From assembly GCF_018734325.1 (NCBI RefSeq), contig NZ_CP073754.1, positions 744,001 to 808,000 on the forward strand: a DNA stretch of 64,000 nt, read 5' to 3'. Below are positions 26,444-35,723 of the stretch, piece after piece; position 1 is the stretch's first letter, and each line of letters opens with the position of its first letter. Both the position numbers and the translations under genes were made by a program. The notes beneath the pieces are model-generated. The model worked only from the letters and a program-made list of their open reading frames with translations, did not search any database and was not told the origin of the DNA. The stretch comes from Methylomonas paludis. GTDB taxonomy: Bacteria; Pseudomonadota; Gammaproteobacteria; Methylococcales; Methylomonadaceae.

Positions 26444-26567
26444 TTAATTCAAACAGTAAAAGTATTGACACAATCGATTTTTTGTCTGACCATAGTTTTT
26501 ACGGTGATGTTGCGAGTGTTGTTTCGTGAGCCCGCCGACTCAAGAAAAAATACCGATCCGTTAAACT
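26444..26567. repeat. 124-base direct repeat, copy 1
   Basis: This stretch recurs at 27408-27529 with about 10 differences (roughly 92% identity). It contains TTGACA and starts and ends with inverted TTTAA/TTAAA words. Copy 1 lies just after the PPOX-type gene and upstream of the toxin-antitoxin pair, so it may supply that pair's promoter. Confidence 0.85.
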
Positions 26568-26603
26568 TTAGAACCATTTTATGACTAGCGTTTCAAATTT
26601 ATA

Positions 26604-26789
26604 ATGATGAACGTCAAAGAAAAAATGTCTGCAGTTGTCAACGCTCAACCTGAAGATAGCAGTATAGACGAAATTTTACGAGAACTCGCGTTTTTACGTA
26701 TGATTGAAAAAGGGTTGGATGATTCCCGTCAAAACCGCATGATCCCTCATGCGGAAATGAAGCAGCGCATGCTTAAATGGCGGAAATAA
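26604..26789 (+). CDS. putative antitoxin of a RelE/ParE module
   Basis: A 61-residue protein with a helical C-terminal half (DEILRELAFLRMIEKGLDDS, then HAEMKQRMLKWRK), typical of short antitoxins that precede RelE/ParE toxins. Its last 13 bases overlap the toxin start. A second ATG follows the first directly; either may be used. The call rests mainly on pairing and size. Confidence 0.7.
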   Translation: MMNVKEKMSAVVNAQPEDSSIDEILRELAFLRMIEKGLDDSRQNRMIPHAEMKQRMLKWRK

Positions 26790-27070
26790 ATTGGACAGAT
26801 GAAGCCGAATTATGGCTGAAGGAAATATACGACTATATCGCGCAGGATAAACAACAGGCTGCTGAAAATGTTATATTCGGGATTTTTCAAAAAGTTGATC
26901 TTCTAGCCGATCATCCTGAAATAGGACATTTTTATCGAAAGGAAACTGATGGCGATATCCGTATTTTGTTATATGGGCATTATCGCATTGCCTATATTAT
27001 AAAGAACCAATCGCAAATCGACATTTTAGGCGTATTTCATGGAGCGCTCAATATCGATCTGCTGATCTAA
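26777..27070 (+). CDS. RelE/ParE-family toxin
   Basis: A 97-residue toxin. INWTDEAELWLKEIYDYIAQ at the N-terminus, LLADHPEIGHFYR in the middle and DIRILLYGHYRIAYII near the end are the ParE/RelE fold pattern. Such toxins act on gyrase (ParE) or ribosome-bound mRNA (RelE). It overlaps the antitoxin by 13 bases. The frame is intact. Confidence 0.85.
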   Translation: MAEINWTDEAELWLKEIYDYIAQDKQQAAENVIFGIFQKVDLLADHPEIGHFYRKETDGDIRILLYGHYRIAYIIKNQSQIDILGVFHGALNIDLLI

Positions 27071-27097
27071 TGTAATTACACTAAATACTAAGTTGAG

Positions 27098-27160
27098 GAT
27101 CAGGTATCAACAATTAGACCCCATACGTTCGGTTTAATGTTTGATTGTTGATGCCTGACC
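27098..27160. repeat. hairpin element, 17-base arms
   Basis: GATCAGGTATCAACAAT (27098-27114) and ATTGTTGATGCCTGACC (27144-27160) are inverted copies with 15 of 17 matches and a 29-base loop. There is no T-run, so it is not a standard terminator. It resembles a REP-type intergenic element, which is untested. Confidence 0.55.
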
Positions 27161-27407
27161 CCACGTGTACATAGTCTTTCATATAGAGCTGGATTTGTTA
27201 GGCGGCATTGATGCTATCTAAAAAGCGAATATTTTTAGACAAGATTAAGCGGGGTAAAACTTCGATTTTATCAGGCATCGACAGTCAAAGTTCGACCCTT
27301 TACTTTTGGCTTCCGGTGAGACAATTTTGATCGATGGCAGTTGCTGCTTACCCAACTGACATCGTCCAAAAAGCATAAAAAATGTGGCTAAGCATGGTGA
27401 GATGAGC

Positions 27408-27529
27408 TTAATTCAAACGGTAAAATATTGACACAATCGATTTTTTGTTTGACCATACTTTTTAAGCTGATGTCGCGAGTGTTGTTTCGTGAGTCCGCCG
27501 AATCAAGAAAAATACCGATCCGTTAAACT
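27408..27529. repeat. 124-base direct repeat, copy 2
   Basis: Second copy of the repeat at 26444-26567, in the same orientation. The two copies enclose about 840 bases that hold only the toxin-antitoxin pair and the hairpin element. Confidence 0.85.
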
Positions 27530-27558
27530 CTGCCGATGATACCCACATCGTTTGTAAA

Positions 27559-27975
27559 TTAAATGATTGCCACAAAAAGTCGTAGCCAGATTACGATAAG
27601 TATCATGCCGCCCAGTAAGAAAGGAATCATGCGATGACGTACATTATTGTAAGTGGTATGAATATAGGAATGGATAAAACGGCTGCCGACATATAACCAT
27701 GCCAGGCTGAGATATATAAAGTCGGTTTGTTTTGTTATATAGATCATTAGCGCAACCACATAAAACAACACCGGTATTTCCAGCAAGTTCTCAAAATTCC
27801 GACTCACTTTTACTAGATAGTCAGGTGGTTCATAGCCGCGGTTGAGTTCGTAGTACCGCCGATTCAGATCACCCTGCTTGACAGCCTTAAATCTCAGCTT
27901 GGCCATCCACAGCGAAATAAAAAAAGTAAATCCGCCTAATGCAAAAACCGGCAACAGAATGCTTTCTTGAGTCAT
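27559..27975 (-). CDS. MAPEG family membrane protein
   Basis: A 138-residue protein with four membrane helices. FENLLEIPVLFYVVALMIYI is the family signature containing the glutathione-contacting residues, and YVGSRFIHSYIHTTYNNVRH is the second conserved block. MAPEG proteins include glutathione transferase-like membrane enzymes. It lies just downstream of the formate dehydrogenase operon but is not known to take part in it. Confidence 0.87.
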   Translation of the reverse strand: MTQESILLPVFALGGFTFFISLWMAKLRFKAVKQGDLNRRYYELNRGYEPPDYLVKVSRNFENLLEIPVLFYVVALMIYITKQTDFIYLSLAWLYVGSRFIHSYIHTTYNNVRHRMIPFLLGGMILIVIWLRLFVAII

Positions 27976-28025
27976 AGGGCTTCACATCTTGCTTGGTTTG
28001 ATTCCCTTGTTTATCGGGGCTTATA

Positions 28026-28048
28026 GGCCGAAAATGGCCTTTTCGGCC
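28026..28048 (-). terminator. hairpin after the formate dehydrogenase operon
   Basis: GGCCGAAAA and TTTTCGGCC form a perfect 9-base stem with a 5-base loop, 20 bases after the fdsD stop on the minus strand. There is no following T-run, so it is a weak terminator call. Confidence 0.45.
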
Positions 28049-28067
28049 AGCTCGAAAATCCGGCAGC

Positions 28068-28286
28068 CTAAGGCTTAGCGGCAATATGCTTAACCGCTTC
28101 AGCGACAATATCCAGTAATTCCTGATCACCTTTCTCCACATAAGCAATAATCTGCTTACGCATGCGTGGCTCCCAAAAATTGCGGATGTGTTGCTCCACA
28201 CCTTGAATGGCCAATACTCTGTCCGGCTCAGATTTGAAAAAAGCGCCGATGTTGTTGGCCATTTTGATTAAATTGCTGTTATCCAT
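28068..28286 (-). CDS. fdsD: formate dehydrogenase subunit delta
   Basis: A 72-residue protein with the FdsD pattern: LIKMANNIGAFFKSEPDR, then HIRNFWEPRMRKQI. It is a small subunit or assembly factor of the cytoplasmic NAD-dependent formate dehydrogenase and is the last gene of the operon, 5 bases after fdhD. Confidence 0.92.
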   Translation of the reverse strand: MDNSNLIKMANNIGAFFKSEPDRVLAIQGVEQHIRNFWEPRMRKQIIAYVEKGDQELLDIVAEAVKHIAAKP

Positions 28287-28291
28287 GAGTT

Positions 28292-29125
28292 TTATGCGAT
28301 TGAGGCTTGATAGTGGGTTAAACGATGAGGATGAGTATAAATTACATGATTGTCATTGCGGGTAAAACCCACCAGCGTCAGACCGCATTCTTCGGCCAAC
28401 TGAATGGCCAATGCGGTGGGCGCAGAAATCGCCGCCAACAGAGTAATGCCGACACTGGAGGCTTTCTGTACCATTTCATAACTGGCGCGGCTGGTTACCA
28501 GCAGCCAGCCGGCTTCAAAATTGGTTTCAGCTTTGGCCAGGGCGCCAATCAGCTTGTCCAGCGCGTTATGCCGTCCCACATCTTCCCTGACCACAGTCAC
28601 ACCTTGCGGGGTCAACCAGCCGGCAGCATGTACTGCGCCGGTCAATTGATTTAACGACTGTTTTTGGTACATGGCTGTCATGGCTCCGCTTAACAGCTGG
28701 GCATCCAGCGCCAGCCCGGCTTTGACCGGGCGTGGCCGTCTGATCGCCTGTTCCAGCGTAGTTGCACCGCATAAACCACAGCCGGTGCGGCCTGTCATAT
28801 TGCGGCCTTTGCCGTGTAACTGCTCAAAACGCGGCTCCGGGATAGTCATGCGCACTTCCACACCTTTAGAGCGTTGCACCACCCGGATACTTTGCAGTTC
28901 AGCCGGATGAGCAATAATTTCTTCGGTCAAGCTGAAGCCCAGCGCAAAATCTTCCAGATTCAGCGGCGTGGTCAGCATCACCACATGCGGCAGCTGGTTA
29001 TATACCAGCACTACCGGCACTTCTTCGGCAACACAGTCCTCTTTCTGAGTGTGATCCGGGCCGCGCCAGTAATCAAAAGTTGCCTTCCGATAACTGGCCC
29101 AACCCAACTCACTGATAGCATCCAT
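28292..29125 (-). CDS. fdhD: formate dehydrogenase sulfurtransferase FdhD
   Basis: A 277-residue protein (also called FdsC). It moves sulfur from a cysteine desulfurase to the metal cofactor of formate dehydrogenase. The conserved cysteine pair is in RTGCGLCGATTLEQA, the sulfur-carrying loop. VREDVGRHNALDKLIGA is the second family signature. It sits between fdsA and fdsD, the standard order. Confidence 0.95.
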   Translation of the reverse strand: MDAISELGWASYRKATFDYWRGPDHTQKEDCVAEEVPVVLVYNQLPHVVMLTTPLNLEDFALGFSLTEEIIAHPAELQSIRVVQRSKGVEVRMTIPEPRFEQLHGKGRNMTGRTGCGLCGATTLEQAIRRPRPVKAGLALDAQLLSGAMTAMYQKQSLNQLTGAVHAAGWLTPQGVTVVREDVGRHNALDKLIGALAKAETNFEAGWLLVTSRASYEMVQKASSVGITLLAAISAPTALAIQLAEECGLTLVGFTRNDNHVIYTHPHRLTHYQASIA

Positions 29126-29139
29126 TAACAGAGTAAACC

Positions 29140-31995
29140 TTATTCAGCGGTACTGAAAATCCGGTTTTCCAGTAAAGCCAACTGATCGTCGCTAAAGCTT
29201 TGGTATTGTGCTTGCCATTCTGATGGCTGCGCCACCTTGGCTACATGCACTGCCGTTACTTTATATTCAGGACAGTTGGTTGCCCAGTCTGAATTGTCAG
29301 TGGTAATTACATTAGCTCCAGAATGAGGGAAATGGAAAGTGGTATAAACCACACCCGGCTGCATGCGGTCGGTAATTATGGCATGCATCACGGTTTCACC
29401 GGCACGGCTTTTTACCCCAACCCAGTCGCCATCGGCAATACCCAATACTTCAGCATCATGCGGATGGATTTCCAGGCGGTCTTCGTCATGCCAGGCCACA
29501 TTCTCGGTGCGGCGGGTTTGGGCGCCCACATTGTACTGCGACAGAATCCGGCCTGTGGTCAGAATCAATGGATATTCCCGGTTAGTCCGTTCCGGTGTGG
29601 CAATATACTCAGTGTTCAGGAAGCGGCCTTTACCGCGCACAAACGTATCGGCATGCATAATCGGTGTACCTTCCGGCGCACTATCATTGCAAGGCCATTG
29701 AATACTGCCCAATTCATCCAGTTTTTCATAACTAACCCCGGCAAATTGCGGTGTCAGGCTGGCAATTTCCGCCATAATTTCAGACGGATGACTGTAATGC
29801 ATCGGATAACCCAGGGCATTGGCCAGATCCTGAGTCACTTCCCAGTCTTCCTTGCCTGCCAATGGAGTCATTACTTTGCGTACTGGCGAAATTCGGCGTT
29901 CGGCATTGGTAAAGGTGCCGTTTTTCTCCAGGAAGGAAGAGCCCGGTAAAAACACATGAGCAAATTTTGCCGTTTCGTTCAGAAAAATATCCTGTACTAT
30001 CAGGCAGTCCAGAGAACGCAGGGCATGATGCACATGTTGAGTATCCGGATCGGACTGGGCGATATCTTCACCTTGTACGTACAGGCCTCTAAAAGTGCCG
30101 TCAATTGCGGCAGCAAACATATTCGGAATCCGTAACCCCGGTTCAGATTCCAGTTTCACACCCCAGGCCGTTTCAAACAAAGCCCGGGTGCTGGTGTCGG
30201 AAACATGCCGGTAGCCGACAAACTCATGCGGGAAAGACCCCATATCGCAGGAACCCTGCACATTGTTCTGGCCGCGCAGCGGATTAACACCCACACCTTC
30301 CCGGCCGATATTGCCGGTCGCCATCGCCAAATTGGCGATACCGATCACAGTAGTAGAACCTTGGCTGTGCTCAGTGACGCCCAAGCCATAATAGATCGCG
30401 CCATTACCTGCTTCAGCATATAAACGGGCGGCAGCACGTAATTCTTCAGGATTAACCCCACTGAGTTCCGCTATCGCTTCAGGAGAATGTTGCGGCAGCG
30501 ACACAAAAGTTTTCCATTTTTGGAAAGACTCCACATCACAACGCTCATTCACAAAAGCTTCATCAGTCAAACCTTCGGTAACAATCACATGGGCTAATGC
30601 CGTGACAACCGCCACATTGGTGCCGGGACGCAGTTTCAAATGATATTCAGCCTTGATGTGCGGGCTTTTTCTGACCAGATCAATGCTGCGCGGATCAATG
30701 ACTATCAGTTTCGCACCTTCACGCAGGCGGCGTTTCATCAAAGAGCCGAATACCGGGTGACCATCGGTAGGATTAGCGCCGATCACCAAAATCACATCGG
30801 CCAGTTTTACCGAATCAAAAGTCTGGGTGCCGGAAGATTCCCCGAAAGTGGTTTTCAAACCATAACCGGTAGGAGAATGGCAAACCCGGGCGCAGGTATC
30901 CACATTATTATTGCCGAAACCAGCGCGGATCAGCTTTTGCACCAGAAAGGTTTCTTCATTGGTGCAGCGTGATGAGGTAATGCCGCCGATGGAATGACGA
31001 CCATATTTGCCCTGAATTTGTTTCAGACGGCTGGCTGCATACTGGATGGCTTCCTCCCAACTGACAACCCGCCACGGATCGCTGATTTTGTCGCGAATCA
31101 TCGGGGTGGTGATGCGGTCCTTATGGGTGGCGTAACCAAACGCAAATCGGCCTTTCACGCAGGAGTGACCATGATTGGCGCCGCCGTTTTTGTCCGGTAC
31201 CATGCGCACCAATTGTTCGCCTTTCATTTCGGCGCGGAAAGAACAGCCCACGCCGCAATAAGCGCAAGTTGTAATGGTGCTGTGTTCCGGTTGACCGTGA
31301 TCTATAACCGATTTTTCCATTAAAGTTGCGGTCGGGCAGGCTTGTACACAAGCGCCGCAAGATACGCACTCGGATTCCATAAAGGCCTGATCCTGACCCG
31401 GAGACACATGCGATTCAAAGCCACGTCCCGAGATAGTCAGGGCAAAAGTGCCTTGCACCTCTTCGCAAGCCCGCACACAACGGGAGCAGACGATACATTT
31501 CGAGGGATCAAAACTGAAGTAAGGATTGCTGGTGTCTTTGTCGGCACCCAGGTGGTTTTCGCCGGCAAAGCCATAACGTACATCACGCAAACCCACCGCG
31601 CCTACTGTGTCTTGCAGTTCGCAATCGCCGTTGGCGGCGCAGGTCAGGCAGTCCAGCGGATGATCAGATATATACAGCTCGGCAATACCCTTGCGGATAG
31701 TCGCCAGCTTTTCGTTTTGGGTGTGTACTTTCATGCCTTCGGCAACCGGTGTGGTGCAAGAGGCCGGATAACCACGCGCACCATCGATTTGCACCAGACA
31801 CATCCGGCACGAACCAAAAGGCTCCAGGCTATCGGTGGCACACAGTTTCGGGATGCTGATACCGGCTTCCGCCGCTGCTCGCAAGACCGAAGTGCCGGAA
31901 TTCACCACCACCTTGTGGCCGTCGATTTCCAGACTGACTTTGTCCTGGCCTGAGCTGACGGGAGTTCCATAATCAATTTCAAAATTGGCTGACAT
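29140..31995 (-). CDS. fdsA: NAD-dependent formate dehydrogenase alpha subunit
   Basis: A 951-residue catalytic subunit. It oxidises formate to CO2 at a bis-MGD molybdenum or tungsten centre. From the N-terminus come a 2Fe-2S domain (GSCRMC), a second set of cysteines (CLTCAANGDCELQ), two 4Fe-4S motifs (CIVCSRCVRAC and CVSCGACVQACP), and the cubane cysteines CAYCGVGC that begin the catalytic domain. The metal-binding cysteine is in DTCARVCHSPTGYGL. GGAGATAG precedes the ATG. In C1 metabolism this enzyme yields NADH in the last oxidation step. Confidence 0.96.
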   Translation of the reverse strand: MSANFEIDYGTPVSSGQDKVSLEIDGHKVVVNSGTSVLRAAAEAGISIPKLCATDSLEPFGSCRMCLVQIDGARGYPASCTTPVAEGMKVHTQNEKLATIRKGIAELYISDHPLDCLTCAANGDCELQDTVGAVGLRDVRYGFAGENHLGADKDTSNPYFSFDPSKCIVCSRCVRACEEVQGTFALTISGRGFESHVSPGQDQAFMESECVSCGACVQACPTATLMEKSVIDHGQPEHSTITTCAYCGVGCSFRAEMKGEQLVRMVPDKNGGANHGHSCVKGRFAFGYATHKDRITTPMIRDKISDPWRVVSWEEAIQYAASRLKQIQGKYGRHSIGGITSSRCTNEETFLVQKLIRAGFGNNNVDTCARVCHSPTGYGLKTTFGESSGTQTFDSVKLADVILVIGANPTDGHPVFGSLMKRRLREGAKLIVIDPRSIDLVRKSPHIKAEYHLKLRPGTNVAVVTALAHVIVTEGLTDEAFVNERCDVESFQKWKTFVSLPQHSPEAIAELSGVNPEELRAAARLYAEAGNGAIYYGLGVTEHSQGSTTVIGIANLAMATGNIGREGVGVNPLRGQNNVQGSCDMGSFPHEFVGYRHVSDTSTRALFETAWGVKLESEPGLRIPNMFAAAIDGTFRGLYVQGEDIAQSDPDTQHVHHALRSLDCLIVQDIFLNETAKFAHVFLPGSSFLEKNGTFTNAERRISPVRKVMTPLAGKEDWEVTQDLANALGYPMHYSHPSEIMAEIASLTPQFAGVSYEKLDELGSIQWPCNDSAPEGTPIMHADTFVRGKGRFLNTEYIATPERTNREYPLILTTGRILSQYNVGAQTRRTENVAWHDEDRLEIHPHDAEVLGIADGDWVGVKSRAGETVMHAIITDRMQPGVVYTTFHFPHSGANVITTDNSDWATNCPEYKVTAVHVAKVAQPSEWQAQYQSFSDDQLALLENRIFSTAE

Positions 31996-32018
31996 AAAGC
32001 TATCTCCTAATTAATCGA

Positions 32019-33563
32019 TTAGGCTTTGGTGGTTTCGAGGCCAAAGTCTTCTGGGAAATGATTCAGCGCGCTTAACACCGGGAAAGGTGTCATGCCGCCC
32101 ATTGCACACAAAGACCCAAAGGTCATGGTATTGCATAAATCGCGTAACAATTCCGTGTTTTTATCTTTCTGTACACCGTCAACAATTCGGTCTATCACTT
32201 CAACACCGCGTGTTGAACCAATCCGGCAAGGTGTGCATTTGCCGCAGGATTCTTCAACGCAAAATTCCATCGCATAACGGGCCATATCCGCCATATTGAC
32301 GCTCTCATCATGCACCACTATCCCGCCATGACCCAATACTGCAGAAATAGCGGCAAAAGCTTCATAATCCAGCGGCGTATCAAATTGGTCGGCGTGCAGA
32401 TAAGCGCCAAGCGGGCCACCCACCTGCACTGCGCGGATAGGCCGGCCGGTTGCCGAACCGCCGCCGTAATCATAAAGAATTTCCCGCAGGGTAATGCCGA
32501 AAGCGGCCTCGAACAAGCCAGAGTGCTTGATATTGCCGGCCAGTTGGATCGGCAGACTGCCGCGCGAGCGGCCGGTACCAAAATCGCGGTAATATTCACC
32601 GCCCTTATCCAGGATGATAGGCACAGAAGCTAGCGAAATCACATTATTGACTATGGTAGGTTTACCGAATAGGCCGACAATAGCCGGTAATGGGGGTTTA
32701 AATCTCACCAGGCCGCGTTTACCTTCCAGGCTTTCCAGTAAAGAGGTTTCCTCGCCGCAGATATAAGCCCCGGCACCACGGCGTACTTCCAGGTGGAAAG
32801 TTTTACCACTGTTTTGAATATTTTCGCCCAAATAACCGTTTTCATAAGCAGCGGCAATGGCCTGATTAAGAGCAATTTCTGCATGCGGATATTCGACGCG
32901 CAGATAGATATAGCCCTGGGTTGCGCCAACCGCCAAGCCTGCGATAGTCATGCCTTCAATCAACACAAATGGATCGCCTTCCATAATCATCCGGTCAGAG
33001 AAAGTGCCGGAATCACCCTCGTCGGCATTACAAACGATATATTTTTGGTCGCTGGGTGCGTTCAGCACCGTATTCCATTTAATCCCGGTTGGGAACGCCG
33101 CACCGCCTCTGCCGCGCAAACCCGAATCGCTGACTTGTTTAACAATTTCCGCAGGCTGTAGCGCCAGTGCGTTTTTCAGGCCTCGGTAGCCGTCATATTT
33201 GATGTAATCACTAATGCTGACCGGGTCGGTCAAACCCACCCTGGCAAAAGTCAGGCGTTGCTGATTTTTAAAAAACGGCAATTCCTCAATATTACCCAGA
33301 TACAAAGGATGTTCAGTTCCTTTCAATACACCGGCATCCAGTAGGGCATTAACATCCTCCACTTGTACTGGCCCATAAGCCACTCGGCCTTCAGCAGTTT
33401 CCACCTCAATTAAAGGCTCCAGCCAGAACAGCCCGCGTGAACCGTTACGGACGATCTCAATATCCAGACCTTTGCTGGCGGCATAGCCTGCAATAGCCGT
33501 TGCGACTTGCTCAGCACCTAGGGATAGTGCGGTGGAATCACGGGAAATAAATAAGCGAGTCAT
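32019..33563 (-). CDS. fdsB: NAD-dependent formate dehydrogenase beta subunit
   Basis: A 514-residue NuoF-like subunit that binds FMN and NAD and passes electrons from FdsA to NAD. GLRGRGGAAFPTGIKW and NADEGDSGTFSDR are FMN/NAD loops; CVEESCGKCTPCRIGSTRG is the 4Fe-4S motif. The N-terminal 110 residues form a thioredoxin-like extension, as usual for FdsB. The start overlaps the fdsG stop by one base (TAATG). Confidence 0.96.
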   Translation of the reverse strand: MTRLFISRDSTALSLGAEQVATAIAGYAASKGLDIEIVRNGSRGLFWLEPLIEVETAEGRVAYGPVQVEDVNALLDAGVLKGTEHPLYLGNIEELPFFKNQQRLTFARVGLTDPVSISDYIKYDGYRGLKNALALQPAEIVKQVSDSGLRGRGGAAFPTGIKWNTVLNAPSDQKYIVCNADEGDSGTFSDRMIMEGDPFVLIEGMTIAGLAVGATQGYIYLRVEYPHAEIALNQAIAAAYENGYLGENIQNSGKTFHLEVRRGAGAYICGEETSLLESLEGKRGLVRFKPPLPAIVGLFGKPTIVNNVISLASVPIILDKGGEYYRDFGTGRSRGSLPIQLAGNIKHSGLFEAAFGITLREILYDYGGGSATGRPIRAVQVGGPLGAYLHADQFDTPLDYEAFAAISAVLGHGGIVVHDESVNMADMARYAMEFCVEESCGKCTPCRIGSTRGVEVIDRIVDGVQKDKNTELLRDLCNTMTFGSLCAMGGMTPFPVLSALNHFPEDFGLETTKA

Positions 33564-34042
33564 TATTCGGCACCTTGATATGAGGCTAAAAGTTTATCGA
33601 ATCGTTCCGGGCTGACTCGGCCATACACTGCGTTATCAATGGTGATAGCCGGTGAGCAGCCGCAGTTGCCCAGACAATAGACCGGTTCCAGAGAAAATTT
33701 ACCGTCCGCACTGGTTTCATGGAAATCAATGCCTAGCGCTTGCTTGGCGTGATTTTCCAGAGCCTTGCTACCCATGGACTGGCAGGATTCGGCGCGGCAG
33801 ATATGTATAGTGTGCTGCCCCGGCGGCGTTTCCCGGAAATAATGATAGAAACTGATCACCCCGTGGACTTCAGCATGCGATAAATACAAAGCACTGGCAA
33901 TGTCAGCAACAGCAGCCGGTGGAATATAACCCAGCGTATCCTGAATGCTGTGCAGAATAGGCAATAAATTGCCAGGCATGGTCAGATGGTCATCCAATAT
34001 AGCCAGCACTGTGGATTTTTGATTTTGATAGTCTTGCATCAT
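33563..34042 (-). CDS. fdsG: NAD-dependent formate dehydrogenase gamma subunit
   Basis: A 159-residue NuoE-like subunit with a thioredoxin fold holding one 2Fe-2S cluster. Ligands are in HICRAESCQSMG and PVYCLGNCGCSPAI. It is the first gene of the operon. Two ATGs stand in tandem (34042 and 34039); either is possible. Confidence 0.95.
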   Translation of the reverse strand: MMQDYQNQKSTVLAILDDHLTMPGNLLPILHSIQDTLGYIPPAAVADIASALYLSHAEVHGVISFYHYFRETPPGQHTIHICRAESCQSMGSKALENHAKQALGIDFHETSADGKFSLEPVYCLGNCGCSPAITIDNAVYGRVSPERFDKLLASYQGAE

Positions 34043-34508
34043 CGGCTCTGTAAAAAATGACGAAAATTTAGCGGCAGCTATTTAATCACGAACAAACCGG
34101 GCTTGGCAATTTGACCAGGCACCCATAAGCCATGATTTATCGGCAAATTGCCGGTTGTAATGGCTTGGATCAGCGGCTTAAGGGTAAGTTCGGCGCAAAA
34201 AAATATTTCATCTAACTATTATAAATGATAATAGTTTGCATTAAATAATTATTTTTATGGGGTTTTTAGCTGGAAATTCAGGGTTTTCAAAACCATTCAG
34301 TCAAAATCGTTTTCAGCGTAGATACGCTCGGATTGTGTAAACCACAAGCTGAGCACTTTTAATTTCATTAACTGTTGACAGCTTGCTTGCCAGTAAGGTC
34401 CAAGTGGTTCAAGACTTGATTCAGCTACCCCAAAAACGAAAACCGGCAGGGCCGACCGCGCCAGGCGGTAAGCATTCTGCCGGATTAAGGTGCCAAGTAA
34501 CGGAAAAA
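34043..34508. other. non-coding region between fdsG and the PPIase gene
   Basis: No gene is supported. On the minus strand it contains the terminator of the upstream PPIase gene (34443-34483) and an AT-rich block with TATAAT (complement of 34218-34223), which may be the fds promoter -10; no clear -35 is visible. Confidence 0.5.
34431..34483 (-). terminator. intrinsic terminator after the parvulin gene
   Basis: On the minus strand CCGGCAG and CTGCCGG form a 7-base stem with a nested ACCGC/GCGGT hairpin, followed by TTTTCGTTTTT. It lies 25 bases after the PPIase stop. Confidence 0.7.
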
Positions 34509-35444
34509 TTATTTGGCTGGCTTTTCTTCGGCAGGAGCCGGTGCTGGAGCCGCCGCAGGTGCAGCTTCTTCAGCCGGTTTTGCTTCAGCTTCAGGTTTGG
34601 CTTCAACTGCCGGCGGCAGCAGAATTTCAACTTGCGCGGTTTTACGCAAATTTTCAATAAATGCCTGAACTTTCTCACGTTGCAACAGCGAACGGATTTG
34701 CTCTTTAACAGCTTCCAGCGGTGGCGGTGTCAGGGCTCTGGAATCTTCTCTCAAGATCACATGCCAGCCGAACTGAGTTTGTACTGGTTGTTTGGTGAAT
34801 TTGCCGTTTTCCAGCGCCACAACGGCTTCAGAGAAAGGGGCAACCATACGATCAGCCGTAAACCAGCCCAAATCGCCACCTTCAGAGCCCATAGGATCAA
34901 TAGAATGTTTTTTGGCCAATGCAGTAAAGTCAGCGCCTTTTTCCAGTTCAGCAATCAATTTTTTAGCTTCATCTTCGGTTTTCACCAGAATGTGCCGAGC
35001 TTTATATTCAGCACCCAGATTAGCCATTTTCGAATCATATTCTTTTTTAACATCTTCATCGGTAATCGGATTGGTTTTCAGGTAATCCTGAATTGCCGCT
35101 TGCGATAACAATGAATTTTTGACTGTGTTCAAGCGTTCAACCAGTTCTGGAGTTTTATCCAGATGTTTTTGTTTGGCTTGTTGAATCAGTAGTTCGCGCT
35201 GAATTAATTCTTCCAGTAATTGTTCTTTAGGCAAAGTTTGGCCTTGGCTACGTTGGGCCAATTCCTTTTCCAAGGTTTCCAGCGTAGTTTTGCCAATATA
35301 AACCCCATTCACGGCAGCAGCGGCATTTTCTTTAGTAACGGCTGGAGCAGGCGGAATACCTTCAGCATCGTTCGTTTTGTCTTCAAAGCAGCCTGGCAGC
35401 ATGGTTGCGCTGGCCAAAAGCAATGGGATGAGTTTTAATTTCAT
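34509..35444 (-). CDS. lipoprotein peptidyl-prolyl isomerase (parvulin type)
   Basis: A 311-residue protein. It has a lipoprotein signal with lipobox LPGC (cysteine 19), an N-terminal SurA-like helical part and a parvulin domain (KARHILVKTEDEAKKLIAEL, GGDLGWFTADRMVAPF, TQFGWHVIL). It folds outer-membrane or periplasmic proteins. The C-terminus is a 35-residue Ala/Pro/Glu-rich tail. It lies 3 bases after bolA. Confidence 0.9.
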   Translation of the reverse strand: MKLKLIPLLLASATMLPGCFEDKTNDAEGIPPAPAVTKENAAAAVNGVYIGKTTLETLEKELAQRSQGQTLPKEQLLEELIQRELLIQQAKQKHLDKTPELVERLNTVKNSLLSQAAIQDYLKTNPITDEDVKKEYDSKMANLGAEYKARHILVKTEDEAKKLIAELEKGADFTALAKKHSIDPMGSEGGDLGWFTADRMVAPFSEAVVALENGKFTKQPVQTQFGWHVILREDSRALTPPPLEAVKEQIRSLLQREKVQAFIENLRKTAQVEILLPPAVEAKPEAEAKPAEEAAPAAAPAPAPAEEKPAK

Positions 35445-35447
35445 TGT

Positions 35448-35723
35448 TTAATTTCCTGTTGAGTTTTCGGATGGTGTTAAAGCATTAATGCTGAGTGCAT
35501 GGATTTCTTCTTTCATCAGCTCATTAAGTACCTGATAAATCAGCTGGTGGCGCTTCACCAAAGACAGGCCCTCAAAACTTTCGGCAACTATAGTCACATA
35601 AAAATGACCGCCACCTTTTCGATTGCCGGAATGTCCAGCGTGGCTTGCGCTTTGGTCAATAATCTCAATAATGTCGGGATTAAAAGCTTCTTTAAGTTTT
35701 ACTTTGATAACTTCACTGGTCAT
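35448..35723 (-). CDS. bolA: BolA family protein
   Basis: A 91-residue BolA-fold protein. [20 protein letters not shown] and [21 protein letters not shown] are the family core. BolA proteins work with monothiol glutaredoxins in iron-sulfur cluster trafficking. The start overlaps the yciI-like stop by 4 bases, inside the yciB operon. Confidence 0.92.
   Translation of the reverse strand: MTSEVIKVKLKEAFNPDIIEIIDQSASHAGHSGNRKGGGHFYVTIVAESFEGLSLVKRHQLIYQVLNELMKEEIHALSINALTPSENSTGN

Larger units (their letters stand above)
27071..27558. other. non-coding stretch after the toxin gene
   Basis: No gene is supported here. It holds an imperfect inverted repeat (27098-27160) and the second copy of the 124-base direct repeat (27408-27529). 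The remaining 250 bases between them show no frame or structure I can name. Confidence 0.6.

Noticed and set aside
26444-27529. Integron attC sites flanking the toxin-antitoxin module
   Set aside because: The repeat length and the inverted TTTAA/TTAAA ends recall attC, and the right end reads GTTAAAC, but the inner sequence is not palindromic as attC must be, and no integrase is near.
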